This document shows, one piece after another, positions 1 to 5,267 of a stretch of DNA of 5,267 nt (position 1 is its first letter; each line of letters opens with the position of its first letter). Both the position numbers and the translations under genes were made by a program. Source of the DNA: Candidatus Bathyarchaeota archaeon (GTDB lineage Archaea > Thermoproteota > Bathyarchaeia > Hecatellales > Hecatellaceae); NCBI GenBank assembly GCA_030669485.1, contig DAOVDL010000050.1, forward strand, positions 1-5,267, read 5' to 3'. The notes under the pieces are model-generated. The model saw only the letters and a program-made list of their open reading frames with translations, was not told the DNA's origin and ran no database searches.

Positions 1-347
1 AACCCGCTTGCTCTTAACCGATGTCTAAGCTCGCTGTCATTGGTTGCAACGATGCCACCCATCTCTCCCGCAGCCCGGATGAGGAGGTCATCCACCTTCT
101 CACTAGGTCTCGCCTCAAAATCCACCTTCCGACAGCGCTCAGCCAACTTCGAGGCGAAGGCAGCATCCCGCCTGACACTGGGTTTACCAGAACGTGTTGC
201 AAGCCTCTCTATCTCTTTCAACACGGGGGTGAGCAGTATTAGGTCAGGCTTGGCGGATAGAACGCGCTCAACCTCACTGAAGATATCTACACCGCCCTTC
301 AAGGGAAGGAAGAGGAAGTTAGAGTCCAATATGATCTTCCTTGACAA
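1..347 (-). CDS. PIN-domain ribonuclease, VapC9/FCF1-like (partial, N-terminal 115 residues)
   Basis: A reading frame on the minus strand stays open from a TTG at 347 to the window edge, so the C-terminus is missing. The translation has the order of acidic residues expected of a PIN-domain Mg2+-dependent RNase: IILDSN with Asp8, a helix LKEIERL with Glu45/Glu47, VDDLL with Asp86/Asp87, and VATNDSEL with Asp104. The core resembles the stand-alone archaeal PIN proteins related to VapC9 and the eukaryotic rRNA-processing factor Fcf1/Utp24. Those families act in RNA cleavage, either pre-rRNA processing or toxin activity. The start is inferred: an in-frame TGA lies three codons upstream (354-356) and TTG is the only start-like codon before the first conserved Asp. 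No cognate antitoxin is visible upstream, where the next gene is divergent, which slightly favours a housekeeping role. Family assignment is firm; the precise role is not. Confidence 0.82.
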   Translation of the reverse strand, partial: MSRKIILDSNFLFLPLKGGVDIFSEVERVLSAKPDLILLTPVLKEIERLATRSGKPSVRRDAAFASKLAERCRKVDFEARPSEKVDDLLIRAAGEMGGIVATNDSELRHRLRASG

Positions 348-513
348 TATGATTCACGTATACTGACAGGACATTCAAATTATCTGATGAAGAGGATGCT
401 ATAATTAGCTTTATGTTATTAAACGTTTCCTCATATGATGTATATAGCAACTAGATAATGTTGGAAAATTTAGAAGTCGACGGGTATACATACTATTTGA
501 AGTGGTATGCGAA
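348..513. promoter_or_regulatory. Divergent promoter region between the PIN gene and the fum-mae cluster
   Basis: This AT-rich gap separates two divergent genes and must carry both promoters. For the plus strand, GTATACATA at about 484-492 is centred roughly 26 nt before the ATG at 514, the TATA spacing of a leaderless archaeal transcript. TATATA at 441-446 and an A/T-rich stretch near 465-474 are alternatives. For the minus strand, ATAATTTG, which reads leftward from about 384, lies some 30-37 nt upstream of the TTG at 347. Two short perfect palindromes, AAACGTTT (421-428) and TCATATGA (431-438), sit side by side in the middle and could bind a dimeric regulator, but 8-bp palindromes in AT-rich DNA arise easily by chance. 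Box assignments are by eye. Confidence 0.45.
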
Positions 514-1383
514 ATGGCAATAGATATAGATGTATTCGAGAACGTGGGCGCTGACCTTCTAAGAAGAGCATCTATCACCCTCCCGCCAGATGTGGAGAAA
601 GCTTTAGAAGATGCTTATGAGCGGGAGACTTCCGAAACTGGCAAGTTAGAATTAAAGAACATACTGGAAAATTTCGCGAGTGCTAATATTTTAGGTAAAC
701 CTATGTGTCAAGATACCGGGCTAGTGTCTTTCTTCATAAGGTCTAGAGGCATCCCAGACTTTAAAGAGGTGGAGGATGCCCTCACGAGGGCTACAATTAA
801 AGCTACAGAGAATGTCCCCCTGAGGCCAAATGCTGTTCACCCTCTGACGAGGAAGAACCTTGGAAACAATGTAGGTTGGCATATACCCAACATTATATGG
901 CTCTACGAGGACGTAGACTACATTCAGGTTACCGCTTTCCTCAAGGGCGCTGGTTCAGAGAATATGAGCACATTGAGAATATTGACCCCCGGAGAAGGGG
1001 TTAACGGCATTAAACGTTTTATCGTGGATTCGGTGGTTAAGGCGGGGGGGAAGCCCTGTCCCCCTACGGTTCTCGGCATAGGCATAGGTGGCACAGTTGA
1101 CCTCACCTCTAAGCTAGCCAAGCTTGCGCTTCTAAGGCCAATGGGGTTCAGGAACCCAGATGAGGCGGCGGCGAGGCTTGAGGATGAACTACTTCAACTG
1201 GTAAACGGGACTGGTGTAGGACCCATGGGTCTCGGTGGCGATGTCACTTCCCTAGACGTGAGGATTGAGTTAGCCTACTGCCATATAGCAAGTCTACCCG
1301 TAGCACTTAACATGCAATGTTGGGCAGATAGGAAAGCCTCTGCTAAGGTCTACCCTGATGGCAGAGTCGAGCATATAATGTAG
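514..1383 (+). CDS. fumA: Fumarate hydratase class I (iron-sulfur), alpha subunit
   Basis: This is the [4Fe-4S]-binding subunit of the two-subunit class I hydro-lyase, which reversibly hydrates fumarate to L-malate in the cytoplasm. Family motifs run in order: PMCQDTG with the first cluster cysteine (residue 65 from this start), VPLRPNAVHPLTRKN, KGAGSENMS, GGKPCPPTVLGIGIGG with the second cysteine (182), and NMQCWADRKAS with the probable third (269). The 87-residue gap between the last two matches the spacing I recall for the related L-tartrate dehydratase alpha subunit. Length is 289 residues, normal for the split alpha subunit. I chose the ATG at 514 over an in-frame GTG at 502 because it gives the usual short leader before LLRRAS and fits the TATA spacing; GTG 502 would add only four residues. 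The stop is TAG, and the beta gene starts 13 nt later. L-tartrate dehydratase is the main alternative, but the adjacent malic enzyme favours fumarate/malate. Confidence 0.95.
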   Translation: MAIDIDVFENVGADLLRRASITLPPDVEKALEDAYERETSETGKLELKNILENFASANILGKPMCQDTGLVSFFIRSRGIPDFKEVEDALTRATIKATENVPLRPNAVHPLTRKNLGNNVGWHIPNIIWLYEDVDYIQVTAFLKGAGSENMSTLRILTPGEGVNGIKRFIVDSVVKAGGKPCPPTVLGIGIGGTVDLTSKLAKLALLRPMGFRNPDEAAARLEDELLQLVNGTGVGPMGLGGDVTSLDVRIELAYCHIASLPVALNMQCWADRKASAKVYPDGRVEHIM

Positions 1384-1396
1384 AGGGTAAAGAACG

Positions 1397-1993
1397 GTGG
1401 TTGAGTACAGACTGAATATTCCTATCCAAGAGAAAGAAGTTAGAAAGCTCAAAACTAGAGACATAGTTTATGTGAGCGGTACAATGTTCGCAGCTCGAGA
1501 TCAAGCTCACCGTAGGATCCTTGAGTATACAGAGAAAAAGATGAAGCTCCCAGTCGACTTAGAGGACGCTGTCCTCTTCCACTGCGGTCCCATTATAAAG
1601 AAAAAGGTTGACAGATGGGAGATCATCTCAGCGGGACCAACTACCAGCTCAAGGATGAATTCCTTAACCGCCAAGATGCTTGAGACGTTTAGGGTGAGAA
1701 TTATCATAGGTAAAGGTGGGATGGACGCAGCCGTAGCAGCTGCCCTAAAAAAATATGGGGCTGTTTACTGCCACTTCACAGGCGGGGCAGGGGTTCTGGC
1801 AGCAAAGAACATTAAGAAGATAGAGGGCTTAGAGTGGTCGGATCTAGGGTTACCCGAGGCCATATGGAAGCTAAAGGTGGAAAACTTTGGTCCGTGCACT
1901 GTGACAATTGACTCACATGGAGGGAACCTCTACCGAGAGGTTGAGAGACAGGTCAAAGAAAATGTGAAGAAGGTTTATCAACAATTAGGTTAA
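1397..1993 (+). CDS. fumB: Fumarate hydratase class I, beta subunit
   Basis: This encodes the partner subunit that completes the active site of the class I fumarate hydratase. At 198 residues it has the usual length of the separate beta subunit, equivalent to the C-terminal domain of the fused bacterial enzyme. Recognisable blocks are GDxV-like TRDIVYVSGTMFAARDQAHRR (residues 20-40, with the conserved Arg-Asp and His), HCGPIIKK (62-69), SAGPTTSSRM (78-87), IIGKGGMD (103-110) and the swivel-domain tail GLPEAIWKLKVENFGP (151-166). The start is GTG at 1397, giving MVEYRLNIP. A GAGGGT element at 1383-1388, overlapping the alpha stop, is a plausible ribosome binding site and suggests translational coupling. 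It is co-oriented with the alpha gene upstream and malic enzyme 34 nt downstream, almost certainly one transcript. Name usage: here fumB means the beta subunit, not the E. coli FumB isozyme. Confidence 0.95.
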   Translation: MVEYRLNIPIQEKEVRKLKTRDIVYVSGTMFAARDQAHRRILEYTEKKMKLPVDLEDAVLFHCGPIIKKKVDRWEIISAGPTTSSRMNSLTAKMLETFRVRIIIGKGGMDAAVAAALKKYGAVYCHFTGGAGVLAAKNIKKIEGLEWSDLGLPEAIWKLKVENFGPCTVTIDSHGGNLYREVERQVKENVKKVYQQLG

Positions 1994-2016
1994 CTTCAGG
2001 CAAGTTGAGGTATGCT

Positions 2017-2022
2017 GGTGAG
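2017..2022 (+). promoter_or_regulatory. Shine-Dalgarno site of the malic enzyme gene
   Basis: GGTGAG lies 5 nt before the ATG at 2028 and matches the 3' end of archaeal 16S rRNA. It supports this start and internal translation initiation within a polycistronic mRNA. By contrast, the first gene of the cluster at 514 has only a weak match (GAAGTGG at 498-504), consistent with leaderless initiation there. Confidence 0.6.
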
Positions 2023-2027
2023 CAATC

Positions 2028-3368
2028 ATGTCTAAAGTCTCGAAGGAAGAACTTTTAGCTAAGGCACGTAAACCCTCGGAGATTGCTATGAAGCTTCACC
2101 CCTTATTCCGGGGAAAGATCGAGGTAAGTCTCAAGGCCCCAGTTCGAAGCTACAGCGACTTTGCAGTCTGGTATACGCCTGGTGTAGCAGAGCCATGTAA
2201 AGCGATAGAGAAGGATAGAGCAAAGGTTTACGAGATGACCAACAAGGGCAACGCAGTCGCCATTGTGAGCAACGGAACTCGGGTATTGGGTCTAGGTAAC
2301 ATTGGCCCCGAGGCGGCGTTGCCGGTGATGGAGGGAAAAGCGCTTCTCTTCAAGTACCTCGGTGGTGTAGATGCCTATCCAATCTGTTTGGATTGCACTG
2401 ACGTAGATGAACTGGTCTCTGCGGTGAAATGGATCCAGCCCTCCTTTGGTGGGGTGAACCTTGAGGATATAGAGCAGCCGTTATGCTTCGAGCTTCTTAA
2501 CCGTCTGAGGGAGGAGGCTGAGATACCGGTCTGGCATGATGATCAACAGGGCACGGCTACCATAATGTTGGCGGGAGCGATAAACGCCCTTAAGTTGGTT
2601 GGGAAGAAGATGGATCAAATACAGGTTGCAATAGTTGGCGCTGGGGCAGCAGGGATCTGCACAGCTAGACTGCTTTTTGCAGCAGGTGTTAAGCCTGAGA
2701 GCTCATTTATGGTTGACAGCAAAGGTATACTCCACTCAGGTAGGACTGAGTTGAAGGAGAGGTACCCTCAGAAGTGGGAAATGTGTCAGAAGACTAATAG
2801 TGAAGGTAGAATTGGTGGAATTGAGGCTGCGTTGAAGGGCGCAGATGTCGTTGTTTCTATGGCGACACCTGGTCCTGGCGTTATAAAACCTGAGTGGGTT
2901 AAGGGGATGGCCAGTGACTCCATAGTCTTTGCGGCTGCAAATCCTATTCCAGAGATATGGCCATGGGAGGCCAAGGAGGCAGGGGCAAAGATTGTTGCCA
3001 CAGGTCGCTCTGACTTTTCTAACCAAGTTAACAACTCACTTGGCTTTCCAGGTATTTTTCGGGGAGTGCTCGATGTGAGGGGCAGAACAGTCACCGACGG
3101 TATGTGCATTGCCGCAGCTGAGGAGTTGGCTAAGACCGCTGAAGATTTGGGTCTAAGCGAAGACCGTATTCTTCCCTCGATGGAGGATCGTGAGGTCTAC
3201 CCGCGGGAGGCTGTTGCTGTTGCGTTGAAGGCTATGGAGGAAGGCGTGGCCCGCCTTAAGCTGAGCCGCCAAGAGCTCTACGATAAAGCAGTGGCTCTCA
3301 TTGAGAGGGCTAGGAAGCAGACAGGTGTGATGATGCGAGAAGGTTTCATCCCCAAAGCACCAGAGTGA
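2028..3368 (+). CDS. NAD(P)-dependent malic enzyme (oxaloacetate-decarboxylating type)
   Basis: The enzyme oxidatively decarboxylates L-malate to pyruvate and CO2 with reduction of NAD or NADP. At 446 residues it is the short prokaryotic form, without the C-terminal phosphotransacetylase-like domain of MaeB. The malic N-terminal domain shows YTPGVAEPC (49-57, catalytic Tyr region), [20 protein letters not shown] (90-109, with the conserved Lys), and the metal-binding acids in NLEDIEQP (144-151) and HDDQQGTAT (170-178). The Rossmann domain follows with VGAGAAGI (203-210), an Asp at the end of the second strand (VDSKG, Asp230), AANPIPEI (303-310) and [12 protein letters not shown] (335-346). 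Asp230 would be compatible with NAD use, but cofactor preference cannot be settled by eye. ATG 2028 has a good ribosome binding site. It is the third gene of the fum cluster and consumes the malate made by FumAB. The tail after about residue 410 is short and charged, as usual. Confidence 0.95.
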   Translation: MSKVSKEELLAKARKPSEIAMKLHPLFRGKIEVSLKAPVRSYSDFAVWYTPGVAEPCKAIEKDRAKVYEMTNKGNAVAIVSNGTRVLGLGNIGPEAALPVMEGKALLFKYLGGVDAYPICLDCTDVDELVSAVKWIQPSFGGVNLEDIEQPLCFELLNRLREEAEIPVWHDDQQGTATIMLAGAINALKLVGKKMDQIQVAIVGAGAAGICTARLLFAAGVKPESSFMVDSKGILHSGRTELKERYPQKWEMCQKTNSEGRIGGIEAALKGADVVVSMATPGPGVIKPEWVKGMASDSIVFAAANPIPEIWPWEAKEAGAKIVATGRSDFSNQVNNSLGFPGIFRGVLDVRGRTVTDGMCIAAAEELAKTAEDLGLSEDRILPSMEDREVYPREAVAVALKAMEEGVARLKLSRQELYDKAVALIERARKQTGVMMREGFIPKAPE

Positions 3369-3445
3369 CTGAGGCTAGATGTGACCTACGGGCATTATGT
3401 AGAGAGGGTGTGGTCGGCGGGAGTTGCGGGCTGCCTGAGGTTGGA
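3369..3445. other. Convergent intergenic gap
   Basis: This is the 77-nt space between the ends of the malic enzyme gene (plus strand) and the radical SAM gene (minus strand). I see no T-rich tract on either strand and no strong hairpin, so neither gene has an obvious terminator here. Read-through between the two convergent genes is possible. Confidence 0.5.
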
Positions 3446-4300
3446 TTATGGAACACAGTTGCACCTTTGGGGGAAACGCAGAGTTTTTACAACGTCAATG
3501 GTCTCCTTGCAGAGGCTTACATCTTGAGCTCTTAGTCTCTGGTGCATGTGTTTGTACATCTTGATGCGCAGGGTTGTTGGAAGTCTGAAGCGCCTGTCCA
3601 CTGAGCGTTCAGTAGGGAAGTTGAAGACGGTTTGATCTCGCTTACTGTATGCCTTCACGAGGGGAAAGTAGCGGAGGCTGCCGAGGGTAACCCTCTCGGG
3701 GTTTAGTTCATTTATCTCCTTGGCCAGTTGGCTGTAAGCTTCTTCCCATCCCTCATGGGGAAGCATGGGGTCAACTCTCACTCTGACTGGATATCCAACA
3801 TCCTTACACTGTCTAGCTGCCTTGAGGCGATTTGAGGGGCTGGGGGTGCCTGCCTCGAACTTTTGGGCGGCTTGAGTGGAGTTGAGGCTGAAGCTGGCTA
3901 TAGTTTGATGGTTGTGGTTGAGGTTGAGGATGCTGTCAACCGCGTCGGATTTAGTTAAAAGTAGCAGTTTATGGCGTCTCTACTCTCCGAAACGCTCGAT
4001 TAGGGGGGCTATGATCTTTGTTGTTATTGCTAGGCTGTCGGTCAGTTCGCCGCTGTTGAGGAGTTTGGGTGGGCCACTGTCGGTGAGCCATGTATCCAGC
4101 TCTTCGAGGAGGTTCTCCATGTTGGTGAAGACTACTGGGGTTGTTTGGCCTCGGAAGGTTCCTTGGAGGTAGCAGTAGCTGCATTGGTAGGGGCAGCCGT
4201 CAGCCCAGGCTAGAAGCCAGAAGTGGGGGCATACTATTCCAGGGGGTGTTTTATTGAAGAGGCGTATGAAGGGGCTTTTTCTTCTCCTCTGCTTATAGGT
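3446..4300 (-). pseudogene. Spore photoproduct lyase-like radical SAM protein, interrupted by in-frame TAG and lacking a start codon
   Basis: One minus-strand frame reads from about 4300 to a TAA at 3448-3446 as a coherent SPL-family protein. In order it contains SPFIRLFNKTPPGIVCPHFW (4276-4217), the radical SAM cluster motif CPYQCSYC (Cys codons at 4195, 4183 and 4174; CX3CX2C), SGELTDSLA, KLLLLTKSD, SFSLNSTQAA, AGTPSPSNRLKAA, RVDPMLPHEGWEEAY, NPERVTLGSLRYFP, SLCKET and a C-terminal CNCVP. These are typical of archaeal and bacterial SplB-like proteins of about 280-350 residues, which use S-adenosylmethionine radicals; SplB itself repairs UV thymine lesions in DNA. A single TAG at 3982-3980 falls between RFGE and RRHKLLLL with the frame unchanged on both sides. 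Upstream of the cysteine motif there is no ATG, GTG or TTG in frame back to a TAA near 4424, so the start is lost, shifted or unusual. A GTG at 3781 could start only the C-terminal 111 residues, without the iron-sulfur site. Most likely a recent pseudogene; sequencing error or TAG recoding are alternatives. Confidence 0.8.
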
Positions 4301-4476
4301 TGGTTGCTGAGTCGTGTTAGGTGTCCTCCATAGGAGGTGAGGTGGAGGGGGGATAAAGGGTTTTAGCCTTAGATGTTGAGTTGGTGTGGGAGTATATTTG
4401 AGTGTGTTTCTTCTGGAAGAGCTTTAGGGTTGGCTTGGTGAACATTTTTAAATGCAGTATTCCCGATATTAAGTTC
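4301..4476. other. Intergenic region between the radical SAM remnant and the PEBP gene
   Basis: The stretch holds the promoter of the PEBP gene at its right end and should hold the 5' end of the minus-strand radical SAM gene at its left end. No minus-strand start codon is in frame with that gene. The only ATG nearby on that strand (4331-4329, preceded by CCTCCT) is in another frame and reaches a stop after four codons. A small inverted repeat, CCTCC-ATA-GGAGG, occupies 4325-4337. The plus-strand frame of the PEBP gene is open back to a GTG at 4402, but the intervening residues do not resemble the family. Confidence 0.4.
4444..4453 (+). promoter_or_regulatory. Archaeal TATA box of the PEBP gene
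   Basis: ATTTTTAAAT is a strong archaeal TATA-like element in otherwise G-rich surroundings. Its centre is about 28 nt before the ATG at 4477, placing the transcription start at or a few nucleotides before that ATG and predicting a leaderless mRNA. No Shine-Dalgarno sequence is present before the ATG, which agrees. This element decides the start choice for the gene. Confidence 0.6.
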
Positions 4477-4920
4477 ATGGGCAATTTCACCTTAACCAGT
4501 AAGGCATTTGTGGAAGGTCAGTCGATTCCGGTGAAATATACTTGTGATGGTGAGGACATATCTCCACCTTTGATGTGGCAGGGTGCTCCGGAGGGAGCTG
4601 TCTGTTTTGCTGTAGATATGTTTGACCCTGATGCTTCGGGGGGATGGGTTCACTGGGTTGTATATAATATACCGGGGGATGTGGTGGTGATTGGTGAGGG
4701 GGCTGTTCCTCAGGGAAGCAGGGAGGGTATGAACGACTTCGGGAGACGTGGATATGGTGGTCCCTGTCCTCCGCCGGGAAGGGCTCATAGATATGTATTC
4801 TCCATCTATGCTTTGGATGCTGCTCTTGGTGAGGTTCAGGGTTTGGAGGATTTGAAGAGGAGTATGCGTGGTCACATTTTAGCAGAAGCAAAGTTGACGG
4901 GTCTATATCAGAGGAGATAA
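4477..4920 (+). CDS. PEBP / Raf kinase inhibitor-like protein (YbhB/YbcL family)
   Basis: This 147-residue protein belongs to the phosphatidylethanolamine-binding protein family, bacterial/archaeal YbhB-YbcL branch. Diagnostic blocks are SKAFVEGQSIPVKYTCDGED (8-27) followed by ISPPL, DPDASGGWVHW (50-60, ligand-pocket Asp and His), VVYNIPGD (61-68), NDFGRRGYGGPCPPPG (86-101) and HRYVFSIYALD (104-114). Length matches the family norm of about 150. There is no signal peptide, so it is probably cytoplasmic. The family binds anionic ligands, and some archaeal members inhibit serine proteases; no specific role can be read from this sequence. I start it at ATG 4477 rather than the in-frame GTG at 4402, because the TATA box lies inside that extension and family members begin close to the FTLTSKAF strand. 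It is a single-gene unit, divergent from the radical SAM remnant. Confidence 0.93.
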   Translation: MGNFTLTSKAFVEGQSIPVKYTCDGEDISPPLMWQGAPEGAVCFAVDMFDPDASGGWVHWVVYNIPGDVVVIGEGAVPQGSREGMNDFGRRGYGGPCPPPGRAHRYVFSIYALDAALGEVQGLEDLKRSMRGHILAEAKLTGLYQRR

Positions 4921-4970
4921 GGATCCATATTAGCGGGGAGCTCAACCTGTCGGGCAATGATTTGTGGGTG

Positions 4971-4980
4971 TTTTTCTTTA
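4971..4980 (+). terminator. Possible oligo-T terminator after the PEBP gene
   Basis: TTTTTCTTTA begins about 50 nt after the PEBP stop on the plus strand. Archaeal RNA polymerase commonly terminates at T-rich tracts without a hairpin. A second tract, seven T at 5082-5088, could act as a backup. There is no stem-loop upstream of either. Confidence 0.35.
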
Positions 4981-5142
4981 GGTGTGGAATGGCTTTGGCA
5001 CCATGCTGGGTATGCTGCAAGGGTCTTCCTGTCTAGCTGTATTCAGGGTTGCGCGGTTGTAAGTGGCGTAGTGGTTAAAGATTTTTTTGTGTACCCTGTG
5101 AACGAGGTTTACTTCTCTCTTCTCGCCCTCTGTTTGCCTCAA
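4978..5142 (-). CDS. Possible small protein of 54 residues, unknown function
   Basis: A minus-strand frame is open from a TAA at 5193-5191 to a TAA at 4980-4978. The TTG at 5142 is preceded, with a 5-7 nt spacer, by a GGAGG/GAGGGG-rich stretch resembling a ribosome binding site. The product begins MRQTEGEKREVNLVHRVHKK and ends SMVPKPFHT. It is charged and basic, without a membrane segment or recognised motif. Arginine codons are largely AGG/AGA, like the neighbours. A TTAAAT element near 5195-5200 could be a TATA box giving a short leader. Against it: the start is TTG, the ORF is short, an overlapping plus-strand frame is also open (4957-5169), and I recognise no family. It may be chance. Confidence 0.22.
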   Translation of the reverse strand: MRQTEGEKREVNLVHRVHKKIFNHYATYNRATLNTARQEDPCSIPSMVPKPFHT

Positions 5143-5267
5143 TTTCTTCTCCCCTCCATCCTCCTGTAGCTGTTTCCGTATCGTCTGGTTTTAGCATTTA
5201 ACTGGGTGGGTTTTGAGGGGGGGGGTGGATCCTTTGGTTGCCAGTGGTTACCTTTGCTGTCAATTTG

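Larger units (their letters stand above)
4921..5267. other. Right-hand region with no recognised gene
   Basis: This stretch carries no identifiable protein family, RNA gene or mobile element. It contains T-rich tracts at 4971-4980 and 5082-5088, a run of nine G at 5217-5225, and the doubtful small minus-strand ORF annotated separately. The plus-strand frame at 4957-5169 gives a hydrophobic, cysteine-rich peptide with no ribosome binding site or promoter, and I do not call it. Confidence 0.5.

Noticed and set aside
40..366. Plus-strand ORF of 108 codons at the left edge
   Set aside because: It is antisense to the PIN-domain gene, whose catalytic acidic residues are all present in order on the minus strand.
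2736..3109. Minus-strand ORFs inside the malic enzyme gene
   Set aside because: They are opposite conserved Rossmann-domain sequence of a full-length enzyme and have no family resemblance.
3912..4172. Plus-strand ORF of 86 codons opposite the radical SAM gene
   Set aside because: It is antisense to conserved radical SAM sequence, including the stretch around the TAG. Its Ser/Arg/Leu-rich translation resembles no protein I know.
4325..4337. Inverted repeat CCTCC-ATA-GGAGG as a hairpin or operator
   Set aside because: The arms are only 5 bp and the surrounding DNA is full of GGAGG-like purine runs, so chance is the simplest explanation.
4487..5020. Long minus-strand ORF of 177 codons opposite the PEBP gene
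   Set aside because: It lies antisense to a clearly recognised gene. Its translation is rich in His, Pro and Ser, typical of an antisense shadow, and matches no family.
5055..5125. tRNA-like fragment (GTGGCGTAGTGGTTAAAG resembles a D-arm)
   Set aside because: No T-arm GTTC(A/G)A motif and no pairing acceptor stem occur at the required distance on this strand.
4957..5169. Plus-strand ORF of 70 codons, hydrophobic and Cys-rich
   Set aside because: It has no ribosome binding site or promoter and no recognisable motif, and it includes a T7 run. The opposite strand is at least as plausible.
5217..5225. Run of nine G as a possible phase-variation tract
   Set aside because: No gene can be assigned whose frame or promoter it would affect, and long homopolymers are also a common site of sequencing error.

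Overview
The window looks archaeal, probably from an uncultured Thermoproteota or Bathyarchaeia-like lineage. This is an inference with no species-level support. The reasons are class I fumarate hydratase as separate alpha and beta genes, a VapC9/FCF1-like PIN protein, AGG/AGA-dominated arginine codons, GTG and TTG starts, and TATA-like boxes about 26-30 nt ahead of start codons, as expected for leaderless archaeal transcripts.

Layout: (1) 1-347, minus strand: the N-terminal 115 codons of a PIN-domain nuclease that runs off the left edge. (2) 348-513: an AT-rich divergent promoter region. (3) 514-3368, plus strand: a compact three-gene cluster of fumarate hydratase alpha, fumarate hydratase beta and malic enzyme, with gaps of 13 and 34 nt. 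(4) 3446 to about 4300, minus strand: a spore-photoproduct-lyase-like radical SAM gene. It is readable in one frame almost end to end but is interrupted by a single in-frame TAG and has no recognisable start codon. (5) 4477-4920, plus strand: a PEBP/YbhB-like protein preceded by a clear TATA box. (6) 4921-5267: no recognised gene. It contains T-rich runs and a weakly supported small minus-strand ORF.

The central cluster forms a short pathway: fumarate + water to L-malate (FumAB, an iron-sulfur hydro-lyase), then malate to pyruvate + CO2 + NAD(P)H (malic enzyme). This would link C4 acids to the pyruvate pool. The remaining genes show no obvious link to it.

I found no CRISPR array, insertion sequence, tRNA or rRNA, and no convincing novel multi-gene system. 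The most worthwhile item is the interrupted radical SAM gene. Its TAG could be a pseudogenising mutation, a sequencing error or, less likely, recoding such as pyrrolysine. The missing start codon favours decay.
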